A stretch of DNA of 64,000 nt from Wuchereria bancrofti (lineage: Eukaryota > Nematoda > Chromadorea > Rhabditida > Onchocercidae), in assembly GCA_005281725.1 (NCBI GenBank), contig SSBO01000001.1:11595776-11659775 (forward strand), in the 5' to 3' direction. Below the pieces are notes generated by a model, which saw only the letters and a program-made list of their open reading frames with translations, was not told the DNA's origin and did not search any database. Below, piece by piece: positions 12,988-25,605 of the stretch. The first letter of the stretch is position 1, and each line of letters starts with the position of its first letter. A program made the translations under genes and the position numbers.

Positions 12988-15257
12988 TGTAAAGTCGGTT
13001 TATTTTCTGACCTTTAATCATTCGAATTTCAATTTTAAGATAGTGATTCACTTAGTAATCTCAGATTAAGTGTATCTGTAATTTTGACTTCAACTGTTTA
13101 TTTGGCTGATTTCACTAGACTCATTTGTTCAAGAACTTCCATTCCCTGTATTGTGATCTGATGAAAGAAATTATTTTTTGTTTAGCACATTTTTTACGTA
13201 ATTTTCACAGCATAACTAATCAGCGATATTTCTCAAGGACACAAGCGTTTGAGTTTTGTCAGTGTATTTGATTATAAATTTATTTATCTTTATTTTTTTA
13301 TTTCACACTGTTGTACTCGGTTTATGTGTTTACGATTACAATTTCTGCATATATTTTTATTAGCACGACTGTCCACGAACATAATCTCAGTTTTCTGCTC
13401 TTTATTTTCTACCTTCTATGATATTCATATTTAGTTTCATTTTAAATAAAATTTACACAATTTGATAATTCATTATCATTATATTGCAAGAGTATTCATT
13501 CATCTAACAAGGACTCACATAGCTTAAACGTTGATATGCATTTGACAGTCAGAAAGTAATCATCTCGCTATAACACGTGTTAGGAAAAATTCCGTCATGG
13601 ATAACGATTGAAATTTCCGCACTTACAAACTGCGTAAGGGATATCATTACAAGAAATGAATATTCGACGGCATCTAACTGGTGATCGCAAGCTTTTCCAA
13701 TTCAGTGGTTTTAACATTTGAAAATTTTTATCGTCATTCTTTGGGGAAGGGAAATTAAAAAGGCAGGAAAAAAAGTCAATTAATAGTTCGTTTTTGGTTT
13801 CTTAAAACTTATGAAAATCTTTCATGTTCTCATACTAGATTTTTGAATGGGGAAGCACACATATAAATCTGCCTATGTTGGCTTGGTGAAGTTATTGTGT
13901 GCAATAAATTACTACAGAGATACTAATAAAAATATAAAAACGTGCATTAAATATTGACAAATCTTCACAATATTCAGAATCGTTCCCACAAAAACTATCT
14001 GAAATTCGATTTACTATCATCCTGTTTGTCTTCATTTCAAAAATTAATTCTATTCATACTATTCTCAGGAAAAGTTCAAGAACAATCTTGTTTTTGCTAG
14101 AAGAAAAGCCAGAATTATAGTCGATTCATTCCAAATCTCTAAAATGTAAACATTCTTAAATGATAAACTGAATTCGGTTCAAAGAGTATTAAAACCAGTA
14201 AAAGCAATCCATTACTGGCGAAAGCTACAACCATTATTCTGTTCACTTTATCAATGACTACTAAATTAAATTCAATTTCGATTTCATTCAGTCGTAATTA
14301 ATAAGTCAAGAAGCCAACTAATCCAGTTTACTTGCTCTTTACACCTTAATTAATAGGCAAAAATTGAGAACTTTCCAACTTTACAAATATGCGATCGTTT
14401 TGCCTCCAGATTTCTCTTCCGAGATAAAACTTCCATTTAAAATATTTGGTGACTTGAAATCTTCCATTGACAAGACACGAAATCTTTGAAAATTACTTTC
14501 CCTTCTGCCATACTATCACAGTAATAGTCCAAAAGGCTCTATAGATTGCGAATACTATATTGAGATACACGAGAGTTGGATAAATTTTATTCACTCCACT
14601 ATATGCCAGCTAATCCTGTCAACTCGTCCTACTACACGTCAACTAAATCATTTCATCGTCACAATAACAAGGCCATCCCTAACTGCTATAGCAAATCCAA
14701 AGGCAAAAATTTCCAATAAAAAATTGTCAACGTAGCAAAACACGAATCTGGTTGTGGTGTTCAACTATAACTATACATTGTGAAATTTACTTAGACCACA
14801 ATATGTGATAAGTGTTGTGATTTCATGTTTTTATGAATTATATGAGTAGCATTATAAGTTGTAACGAGAAAGTCAAGGGATGAGATAGAAACGTGATTTA
14901 GATTGAATAAGATGAAAATTTCAGATATTTACTTCTAAATTGTATGAGTTCGAAATCAGTGAGGTCTTTGAACTGTTTCATATGCTTATCTTGATAAAAT
15001 TTTTTTATTTGCTTATCTTGATAACATCAGTCAACACAAGCATGTATAACGGCTCCATTCCGTGGATAGTAACTTTTGATTGGAGTTAAATACGTAAAGA
15101 ATGCTTAACAATAATTCGGTACCATTGGTAGTTAACATCTCTTTCAAGTTTAATTCATTGAAAGAGTAAAGGGAGAGTAGTATTGAAAGGTCATTTACGT
15201 GCGTTATCAGTGTTATGGTAAATTCCATATTTAAAAGAGGTAGATGTATAGTAAGTG

Positions 15258-15268
15258 TTACAGGTATT
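15258..15268 (+). promoter_or_regulatory. Candidate trans-splice acceptor of the ubinuclein gene
   Basis: The site GTGTTACAG ends at 15263, five bases before the ATG at 15269. No upstream exon with a matching donor was found, so spliced-leader addition here is the simplest reading. If instead transcription reads through, an upstream in-frame ATG at 15215 would add 18 residues. Confidence 0.5.
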
Positions 15269-18200
15269 ATGGATCTGAACCTTGGCGGAAGCAAGAAGAA
15301 ACAACATCATGTTCGGAAGAAATACAGCATCATTACGTTGGATTTATTTAAGCCTACGAAAAAATCATATCCTGAATTTGATTATGAAAAGATTTGCAAA
15401 GAATATCTGGTAATAAGATTACTCATATTTTGTAAATTTTTCTTTTTTTTACGTGATTTCTCCAATTACATGTTTTCTAAAGAAGTTCATTAACAGGCTT
15501 TTCTGAAATGTTCTATATTAACTGCAGTTCTCATACTAGCAGTTGCAGGTGGGATACTCCTTAAGAAAATTAACTTTGGAAATCGGAATCGCTGAAAGTT
15601 AATAGTAGTGGTTGATTTTCGCAAGAGGGCTCACATTGCATATTTTGTTAGGAAACTTCTGTAAATGAAATATTCAGTTATTGTCATTCTTAAATTTTAT
15701 TTTTTGAGGTGTTCAGTTGATTTTGTGCCGTGAATTCACCGATCAACACACCACGTTTACTTTTCGTATTAATTTCAAAAAATTTTTGATAACTTTTATG
15801 TTTAACAGAATAAAGATGTGTAATTCTAGAAAGAAGATGAATCAAGTGGTGAGGATGAACGTTTCCACGATCGTGAAGCAGAGGAGATAGTGAGAAGGTT
15901 GGAACGAAAATATGTGAGTTGAATGCCTTTACCTGCATTAATCGATGGATAGTTTTACTTTAATTTCCGAATATGCGGATCTTTTAATAGGTGCTTGGGA
16001 CTCGTAAACATATATTAAAGAATGCTATCAAAACAATGGTATTTATTTGGAATCTGAATCAGTTATTTGTTTTCAGGGCGGCAAGAGAGACAAGCATGGC
16101 CATAAGATTCGTTTTGGTTGTGCTGATGATTATATGGACAAGACGGCCGGTTACGATCTCACAGATCCATTTATTGATGACACGGAAGCTGTAATTTTTT
16201 AAAAACTTATTTAGTATTAGTTCTGGATAACTTCATTCATCTTACTTGTACGCCTATAATTATGTGATAATTATTTCAGTATGATGAACACGTTCCTTCC
16301 GCTTTGGATACTGCACGCGGAGGTTTTTATGTTAATAAAGGAAAATTGGAGTTTAAATCAAAGTTTGCTGAAGGCGACGAAGATAGTGATGTTGAAGATA
16401 CAGTAGCCAAAAAGAAAGTGGTGGAAAAAGTAAGGTTCAGCGCTTATTGATAACATTGACTTCTTTATCAGCAACTGAGCTTTAAAGAAAAATAATGTAG
16501 TTCTTCTAATTCTTATTCTGCTGTTTGTATTGCCTTACGCTGTAGTTAAGTCTGGAAAGTTTGGGAATTTTCTGTGCTGCAAATATCGAAATTATTTTTC
16601 ATTCTTATCTCACGGTTTATTATTAACTGTGGTTCTTGCAATAGACATTATTAGCTAGTCTTGATGAAATATCCAGATGATTATCATTTCAGAAACGGAG
16701 AATCTCCAGCGATGAAGAAACAAGCGATAGCAAACGTACATGCATTTTCCCTCCCACAAAACCACCCGTCGATAATACCTCATCATTAATGGAATCTGTA
16801 AAAGGATCAAACCCTCAGTCACCAGTCAGATTGTCTTCATCCGGTGCTGCTCCAACAGTAAAACCAAGAGACCCATCTCGCAATCGTTTGCTCACACAAC
16901 AATATATTAAAAAGCGACGTCTTTTGGGGCAACCACCAATGGCAAAAATTCAATCACCAGCTGTAAAAGCTGCTCTTGGTGTAAAAAAAAAGTAAGTATT
17001 TTGATTAAAGATACAGATTTTGTTTAAAATGCATTTTTGTGTTGGCGTCATGGACCATAGTATTTTTTAACTTCATTCTGATTATTATTGTGAAATGAAA
17101 TATGATCAGTTGATTGGATTTTACATGTCGGTACGCTGATATGACAATTAATTTCAGTACCATGGTTTTTGGATTTTGAAATAATTTTATCTGTTTAGGA
17201 ATTAATATTTATTATTTCAGACTGAAACCACAAGCGAAGAGAGCAGCTGCTGGAATGAACGATGAGGATTTAGCTGGATTTTTAAAAGACATGACAGGTG
17301 GTGAAATAGAACTCGTGGAAGGAATAGAAGATGTAATTTCTGGGACGAAAGAAGTGCGGTTTTTTCAGATCCAAATTTAATTTTTTATAAATACTGGCAT
17401 AATTTAGCCAAAATGTGGTCTGTGATGGCTCCTCCAGTGAAGACTACTTTTGACATGTTTTTTCCAGCAGGTCTGTCAAAAAACAACAAGCACACCCATC
17501 GAACATGATACTGATGTTGTTGATAAACCGGTAACACCTCCTACTGAGAAAGTACTACAATCACAGGTAGCTTCTAGTTCAGGTTTAGCTGCGCCTTCAT
17601 TCACTATAGCCATCCCGAAACGCTCACCTGGGCGGCCTCCTGGTTCAACAATGCAGGTTAGATTAATAACTAGAGTGTCAGTATCACACTTTACACATTT
17701 AATCTTGATTATCGAAAGCATCTCGTCCATTGGAGTATCTGCAGAATCAAGTTCAGCGTACTGTTATCTTTATTTTTAGATTTTCAGTTCTTATTATTTC
17801 TATGCATTTTAGCACAAGCAAATGCCAATAATGTCGAATAGACTGCGAACAATGATCGATACATATAAACAGAAGACAAAGGAATTTGGTGCACCAAATA
17901 AAAAAATCCGTCTTCCACCGAGTTTGGTTGATCTTTGCATAAGGTTTGGGTCTGTCAAATTGGAAGTCTATATTGTTCGATGAACACTAATGTCATTTAA
18001 GTAACCGTTAAAAAGAAAGCACAGAAACTTTATTAATATTCAAGTCTTTAACACATGATTAATTTACTAATTTATAGAATTGAAGAGCAGTGTACGTTGG
18101 AACACTTTAATCATCAGCAAAAGACGCGGGTTTTTGATTTGTTGGCGAACTGGGTCTGTGTGCAACGAAATTCTCTGTATATCCGTATGAAAGCTCATCG

Positions 18201-21200
18201 AGATCGTCATGAGGTTAGTTGAAATAGGCTGACAGTTTTTGGTAATAACTATATAGTTTCATGAGTGTTCCGATTATTTGATGAGGTACAGCATAAAGTA
18301 GGTGCAGTCTTGATTCTCAATTCAGGATTTTTTTTTGTCCAAAAAAAAACGATTAGCCTTTTAGAAAACAGATAGTTTCTAGAAAAATAGAAATGTATTT
18401 CAATCAAGTGTTTGATATGATAGACTTATAATTGGAAAACTGCAATTATTTGTGTGCAAAAAATCATCATGCTAGTGATATATCTTAATCCACTGCGAGA
18501 ATTCTGACAATCATACAGATGTTTTATTTTTTAATGAATTTTTTTTCTTTTTTTAAATGAATTTCTGTTTTTTTTTTAGTCGATCGCTACGTCGGATTCG
18601 GACATTAATGCAGATGAACCAGTGAGTGAAGCGAAAGAAGCATCCCGCTCAATGAATAATGAAAAACTGTTTGGTTCTAATGATTCATCTTCTTCCGTCA
18701 TTACAATTTCATCATCTGTTTCTGATTCACCTAAATCTCCTCATGAGACATTAACGCCGGAAAAGAAGGAACAGCTTATTGGGGTTAAACATATGGCAAG
18801 CAGCGATGCTGCCAGATCATTAGATGCGAAACATATTGCAGCAGCAAAGGAAGGCACTGAAAAAATGGTAACCACATCATCAGATGCTACCGCTCCATCC
18901 ACATCTGTTAAAAAATGTTGGGATTGTTCGACTCCTTCAAAAACTGTATGTTTTTCTGTCAAAAAATTTCTTATCTGCATTTATTTGTTGCACCAGCAGA
19001 TGCATTTGCAAATCTTGGGCAGTATGCTCTTGATTAGATGTCTAATGCAATTTTATGATATAAATGATGTTTTTATATAGCATTTACTAGTGATTTGGAC
19101 TTTGAGTAGCTATCAATGGTGATAATAATAAGGAATGATCTCAATCGCTAGTGAAACATCACTTTTTTTTGTAGGCTTCCGATCCATCAAAAGCTTCAGT
19201 TACGACAAATGTCACTAATGCACTGAATAACACTCAACTGTTATCTGTTTTTGCAACAATGATGCAACAAACTCGTGGTGATTCTCTTCGTCAGCAGCAG
19301 CCTGTTGTTGACAGTTTAACAACTCAAATGAATGCTCATCTCCTAAGCAGTAAACAGCAATCCGAGCTTTTGTCGCAGTACCAGTTAACTCTCGGTAACA
19401 TTGCAAAGTGAGTCTTGTATATTTCATTTAGTTTTCTGGATTAACAATTTTTTCTTTGCTGCTTATTCCTGTTAAGTTTTGCATTTAATCCGATTGGACA
19501 TCTGAATCTACATTTACTCGATGAGAGCTTCACTTTGAACTTACTCATAAAAAAACTGTAGCTGTTTTACGTTACGTGATCTATATGTTGCGTGATTTAT
19601 CCATCGTTAAATTACTTTTTACTAAGTAAATCTTTTTTAGACCATTCATTAGCACAACTGTTGAGTAGAATCCTATAGTATGGGTTATGCAATAATTTAT
19701 TGTACTACAAACTTTAGGAAATTAACTTACATCTGTTTTCACTGATATCTTATTCCTATAAATTTCTACTTGAAACCTTATTAAGCCTTGCTGTTGGATA
19801 AACAATGTGTAGTAATGAGAGTCTATGACTTTTTTATATGGGAACAGAATAGGTGTACTTAACGCGTACGTAGCAGATGGTATCGAGATTGCTACAATGA
19901 ATTGGTTTTAGTGATATTTTTTTTTAAACTAAAGTCAATTTTTTTCTTATGGGAATATTAACTGACCATTAATTTTTTTAAATAGCATCAAAAAGCTCTT
20001 CTACAAGGCACACAATATATTTTAACCTATTTCTAGGATGACTACCATACCACCAACTAACTCTGGGAAAACTTCTGTACCACCAAAATCTACTGCTTCC
20101 AGAAGCGATCCACAGCCATCGAAACCTCAAACGAAAACAAATCGAGCACTTTCCAGTAACAGTTCCAATTCAAGTTCAATAAAAGTAAGTCTTTGAAAAT
20201 CACAAAGTCTACTACTATTACTACAGTAAGCATCAATTTATTAAGTACGGTGTTAATTCTGCTATGTCAGTGTTCATAATTTGGAGCACTTTATATTGTT
20301 TGCAGTTCTCTTTTCAAATATTATGTTTTAGGGATTGAAACAACCTACAAATGAGAAAACTTCACGTGCACTGAAAGAAATCAACAATGGATTGGCTCAG
20401 GTTGTTTCAGGTAATGATATGTGAAAAGTCACAGTACAGAAATTCATAGCAAGGAGTGAAATTTGCAACAACTAATTAATTTAATTTTCAGAAGTGGAAA
20501 AAGCTGTTATTTTTACTGAAAACGAATATCTAAAGGAGAAAGCGAGGTAAATGTGTAGTTTGTAGCGAAAGATTTATGTGGTTTTACTCGTTCGTCGGTT
20601 ATGAATATGAAAAAGTGTGAAGTTGTTAAAGGTCTTCATGTTTTTTGAAATTGCCAAGTCGAAAAAAATTATGAAAGAATAATTTAGGGCTGAAAGAGAA
20701 GGTAAAATTGCGCCACCAAAACGGTTTGTTTGGACTGAACCATTGAGGTACTTTTTTTATTGACTTCAATGATACATTTGTTTTTATTCCATTTAGTTGG
20801 AATTTTTCCAAGATTAAAGATATTATGTAAGATTCGAGTCTTACTGTACTAGTTTATTTCATATTCAATCGTTAGTTTTAAAAATTGCTAAATTTGCCAA
20901 TTTTCCTTTCATGTGAAACTAAAATATTTGCTAATATTCTATCTTTTTTTGTATGAATATTAATATTCTTTGCAGGGTAGCGTTGAAAAAGCAAGTGACT
21001 TTGCTGTTTACTAATCTCGAGCAACATGGTGATTCTACCCATATTACTAATACAACAGTTGTGCAGTATTTGTACTACACTGTTAGACCACTTTTCAAGG
21101 ATTATGTTAGATTTAGGTGATTTACAGTGTTATTTTTATATTTGCTTGCACTGTTCTCCTTCATACATATCAAATATATGATATAATAGGAAAGAGATTT

Positions 21201-24200
21201 AAAATAAACTAGCTAATTGTTAAATATTTCAGCACAGCTGCGGAAATATTAGTGCTTAAAAAAACTTTGATGAAGTGACCAGAATTTGAATCTTGATTTT
21301 TGAAAGCTGTTATCATGCTAAATGAATGGAAAAACATGCCAAATAAAATATTCTTATTCTTGCAGAGATTTGGTCTTGGAGATATTGCGATTGTGTCCGG
21401 AAAGACGGCAGCTGGTTCTTATTCCTGAGATGAAAGCATTCGTTGAACTAAATGATGATACTAAAATACAGTCGTAAGTTATTCATTTCATTGTTTTGGT
21501 TTTCTTAAAGCTTTTTTTTTTCTTTTTGATCTTTGGGACCTTAATTGAATTTTTGATTCCAATTTTAAATTTAAATGGAATTTGGCAATGATTGGATAAG
21601 AGTAAGGAATAAATTTTATGCTTTCAAATATATTTTCGGCAATTGTTGCTTATTTTCTTAAGTGATTTGTATGACCTTATATGTATGTGCTTGTCAGGCA
21701 GAAACTTGATATTAGTGATTTGCCATTTTTCCATCGTCATAGTATTAAGTTTAGTGATGTAATGGTTATTTCATGAAAAACAAAAAAAGAACAATAAAGT
21801 TGACGATGCTGACTTAATCAGTAGTTCCGCATCGACTTAAATTTAATTTAGTTTTCAATTAATCAAAATAATTCAATTTTTTAGTGGAGCATCTCAAGTG
21901 ACACCGAAAGGATTGAAAACTTCGCGAACCGACATACTATCTGCCAAAATTTCTCCAAATAAAAATACATCAAATACTGAATTCCGACAAACATCAAGTG
22001 CTAATGCTGTGGATTTTCGTTCATCGAATACTTTTGACAAGAAAGAGAACTATTCTGTGAAATGTAACAGTGGAGTAGAAGTTGAGATTCTGGTTAGTTG
22101 AGTTGTTAATAACGTAGTTTTCTGTTAATCATTTCTGTACAAGTAGCAATGATCTGAGAGTTTCAGTCTTTATTCAGTTTGAATATAACATATATTGGTA
22201 TATATAAACGAAATATTTCATACATTGGTTTTAAAATGCTTAGTTTCGTTTTACTCTCAGTGTCAGTCATTTTTATAACTGTAGTGAAGGGGTTTGAGTT
22301 ACCGGACGGAATGATCGCTCAAAAATCAGAATTTTCGATTGGAGGACATGCAATGCGAGGTAGTTTAGATTATAAATCAATATGATATCAAACTGAATAT
22401 TTGGTCCTAATTGTTCATTTTTAGATGTTTTCTGTTCTTGATTTGCGAAAGATTGAATCCATGACTTGATTGGTAACTCATATGAATATTTTGACCATTG
22501 ATAATCATTGGGATTATTTTAGGCTAGTTCAAATCGTACATCTGCACTAACGCCTAAATTAACTTCTGGACAGAAAGTCATGTTAGCTCGAGAGAGCAAG
22601 GAACGAGAAAAATTATTGGCTGAAAAAGCAGCAGCTGAGGTAAGGTTGTTTTGTAATGTTTTGGGTGATTGAAATTTTGGGCCGTCAATCGTTATTTTAA
22701 AGGACCAATTTTTGCTGCGGTTTGGAGGTAGTTGATGGGTCAAAAAGTTTCATTTTTCTGGTATAGAAGATTGTATTCTGAATAATTTTAAAGTTCTCAT
22801 TTCAGAAAGCACTGAGAGAGCGTGAGGAAATTGAGCGGAAATTGCAGGTATAAGCCTCATTTTCGAATGAATAACATTTTCGAGTTCATTTTCGAATGCA
22901 TAACATGAAACAAATTTTTTTTTTTCTATGTATTTTGTAGTTAAGTAATAAGCAAGCCAAATTAACTTTTGAAATTGTTTCCTATTTATTTTGCATTTCA
23001 AAGATAACTTTCTTGTCTACACTTTCTTTGTTTCTTAGAACAAATTTCGCATTTCAGGAGCAGAAAGAACGTGAAGCAGCTGAAAATAGAAAGCGAGATG
23101 AAGCAGCTATTAAGAAATGGGAACGAGAGGCAAGTAGAGAGAAAAAAAAAATATTTATTTCAAAAGAACCTTACTGATAAAATACAGGTTTACTTTAAAT
23201 GATTTTTTTGACCCTTATTTTCCAGGAAGCTGAGCGGCTGGAAGCAAGTAGAGATGAAGATGAAGAGTTGGGTGCTGTCGAGTCAGTGAGTTTCGCTATG
23301 CGGCCAAAAGTATCTTTTTCCAGTTTAGGCACTTCTCGTTCGAAGGAAAAAATGCCAAAATAAATGCTTGTTGTATATTGGAATATAAGAAGGAGAGCAG
23401 TTTAAAATGAATACCACACTTAAAGATTTCAATATCTTATTGATTTTCTGCTTGGTGTTCCATTTGTTATTATGGATGCAGAAAAAAATTCATTCATTTA
23501 ATATTTCAACATCTTGTGGAAATATCAAATGAAGCTGTGCATCTGAAAACGTTTCATTATTCATCAAACGAGATCATCAGCATCATTAGCGATAAAACGT
23601 CGTTCACTTGACGTAACAGCGATGTCGAGACAGTTTTTTCAGTCTTCAATAGATTGCATTTCAGGTGTCCACGTTAATTTTGAGCTATTCTGGGGTCTCT
23701 TGTGTATGTTTTTTTAGCTTGGTGATAATCATATTTTAAAAAGATGTATTTTTTTGCTCTCCACTATATTTTTATATCAGTTACAGGATTCAGACTTGCA
23801 AGAAATTGAGGAAGTGGAGTTAGGCGCTGATACTGAAGTTGACATGAACACCGAAGAAGATGTATGTTAATCCGATTGTTTGTCACATTCTTAACTTAAT
23901 AAATCTGTTGTTACTAACTAACCTGGATGAATTTTTCTAATTTCTGCCGAAAGCAATGAATTGCTATACTTTATCCATCCTACATATTTTAGGTGATTGT
24001 AGATCAAAAGAGTGGGAGTCAAATGTGCAATTCGGAGAGTGAGCAGGCATGTACTAGTACTGAAGCGGAACAATCTGTAGTAAAGGTATTTTTGTTTTTG
24101 TTTTTTCTTAAATCACAATTTTTTGAAATAGTAATTGCTTTGAATGGGTGATGATCAGATTTTCATACCTTGAATTACTGAAAATATGAAAAAATTCGAA

Positions 24201-25605
24201 GAGATTTCGAAAAATTTTTTACGGTTAGTATGTCAATTATTTTTTGACAAAAAGTATAGTTTGAGATCTTAGACTGAATTTCACATTATAGCGCACTTTT
24301 ATATACATCCCAACTGGAAAGTTATTTTTGTAATCATTTCGATCGGCAAAACAATTAGTAAGGGAGTTGCTGTTAGGTAATGCAAAACTTGTGCAAATTT
24401 ATGATTGGGATATTTTTTTGTTGTGAATTTGCAACTTTTTTAAATTATTAACTTTAGAAAACCGAGTCATGCAGTAATAATGGTCTATCGGAGCAAAGTT
24501 CACCTAAAGATTCTGTAAGCAGCGCACAGTCAGTTAATCCATCTTCCGTGTCACGAATTATTCATTCACTAAACAACCGACAAGCAAATGTTGTGAATTT
24601 CACACCTTTATCTTCATGCAAACAGTCGCCGCCGGTAACAATAACTTCTTCCCAGAAGCTTCCAGGCGCACCTTTATCTACTGTCACTGCTAATTTTCCA
24701 TCGTAAGTTATTTTTCTTTCAAAAAAATTGACAGGTGAAATTTAATTCAAGTTCCTCCCAAAAATGGTTATTCCAGGAATAAATTTTCGGAAACACGCAA
24801 GCATTCAAATTCTCAACGGAAATCTTCACCTCTTGAACAAGCGATGCGGGAAATTACGTCTGTAACAAGCGCAGATTCTCAGGTCAGCAACAATTATCAG
24901 TCATCCTGTGTACAGCAGCAATCTTCTTGGGGTGTCAAGCAACTTCCTATTTCTTCTTCTTCTTCTCTATCTAACGGCAATCAATTATCAACATTACATT
25001 CCATTTCATCATATCCTCTATCTTCGACTTGCGCAAATGATACTTTTACTACATCACAAATGACTCATCAGCAACCTGTTTTTTCCTCTTGTTCTGTTCA
25101 ACAGCGTCAACTCTCCAGTAAGAATCTTCAGTCCCAGCATTCTTCGGCAATACGTCATGCTTCTCAAATTTCTCAACAGTCCATTCAGGAACAAGTACAT
25201 CAACATCAACATAGCCCCATACAACATCCCTATAATTATTCCTCGCCTGCTATGACTGTCCAGAAGGCTGCCCTTCCAACTTGTAATATTCCTCAAAATG
25301 CTTCGCGAGCTTACAACAGTGTACTTCCATCACAAAAGGTCATGTATCCACAACATTCTGTATCTTCAGCAGGTTGCTCTTCAGCTTTTTCACCTTTACC
25401 ACAACCGTCTACTCAGCAGCAACAACTGATGACTCATCAATCAGCATACAGTTATCAACAGGAGCAATTTTTGTTGCAGCAGCAGCAGCAGCAGCAACAG
25501 CAACAACAACAACAACAACAACAACGACAAAAGCAATTGTACGGTGAACAACAGCATCAAATGAATGCTGCACGGAATCATCAAATGTATAGTAATTGGC
25601 GATAA
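15269..25605 (+). CDS. UBN1: Ubinuclein homologue, HIRA histone-chaperone subunit
   Basis: Predicted 1,430 residues from 26 exons: 15269-15409, 15830-15913, 16077-16190, 16280-16429, 16693-16991, 17221-17332, 17468-17656, 17813-17943, 18078-18213, 18580-18945, 19175-19407, 20037-20184, 20332-20410, 20492-20546, 20688-20747, 20976-21116, 21366-21473, 21885-22092, 22523-22639, 22806-22847, 23058-23129, 23226-23285, 23781-23861, 23993-24085, 24458-24702, 24777-25605. Ubinuclein works with HIRA and CABIN1 to deposit histone H3.3 independently of replication; in the known family the HRD/HUN segment contacts H3.3. That segment is visible at about residues 87-140, with the signature GYDLTDPFIDDTE. 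The conserved middle domain appears as LPPSLVDLCIR around 398-452 and continues at RFVWTEPLR and the two exons after it (to about 849). A charged coiled-coil-like stretch (exons 19-22) comes next, then a disordered Ser-rich tail ending in poly-Gln. Odd points: the intron after exon 21 has a GC donor, and exon 22 can read through to a stop at 23361. The long tail is unusual compared with the short family core, so the last four exons are somewhat less sure. Confidence 0.9.
25474..25540 (+). repeat. CAG/CAA repeat coding for poly-Gln
   Basis: A mixed CAG then CAA array in the last ubinuclein exon encodes an almost pure Gln run within a wider Gln/Ser/His-rich region (24844-25605). The interrupted codon use suggests an older, stabilised tract. 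Confidence 0.9.

Larger units (their letters stand above)
11421..15268. other. Intergenic region between the LRR gene and ubinuclein
   Basis: The first few hundred bases are the likely 3' UTR of the LRR gene. Most of the rest shows only short ORFs in AT-rich DNA. Two things stand out: a near-duplicate of a 20-base segment around 12554-12607 (core GCGAAA.TTCTAGGTAAAAAT), and a perfect hairpin at 12719-12751 beside a doubtful minus-strand ORF. From 13000 to 15200 nothing else was seen that supports a gene. Confidence 0.6.

Noticed and set aside
23226..23363. Reading the stop at 23361 as the only end of ubinuclein
   Set aside because: The exons from 23781 onward join in frame with good splice sites and give a whole number of codons, so the longer model is preferred and the short form kept as an alternative.
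25054..25296. Minus-strand ORF over the last ubinuclein exon
   Set aside because: It is the shadow of the Gln/Ser-rich coding frame on the plus strand.
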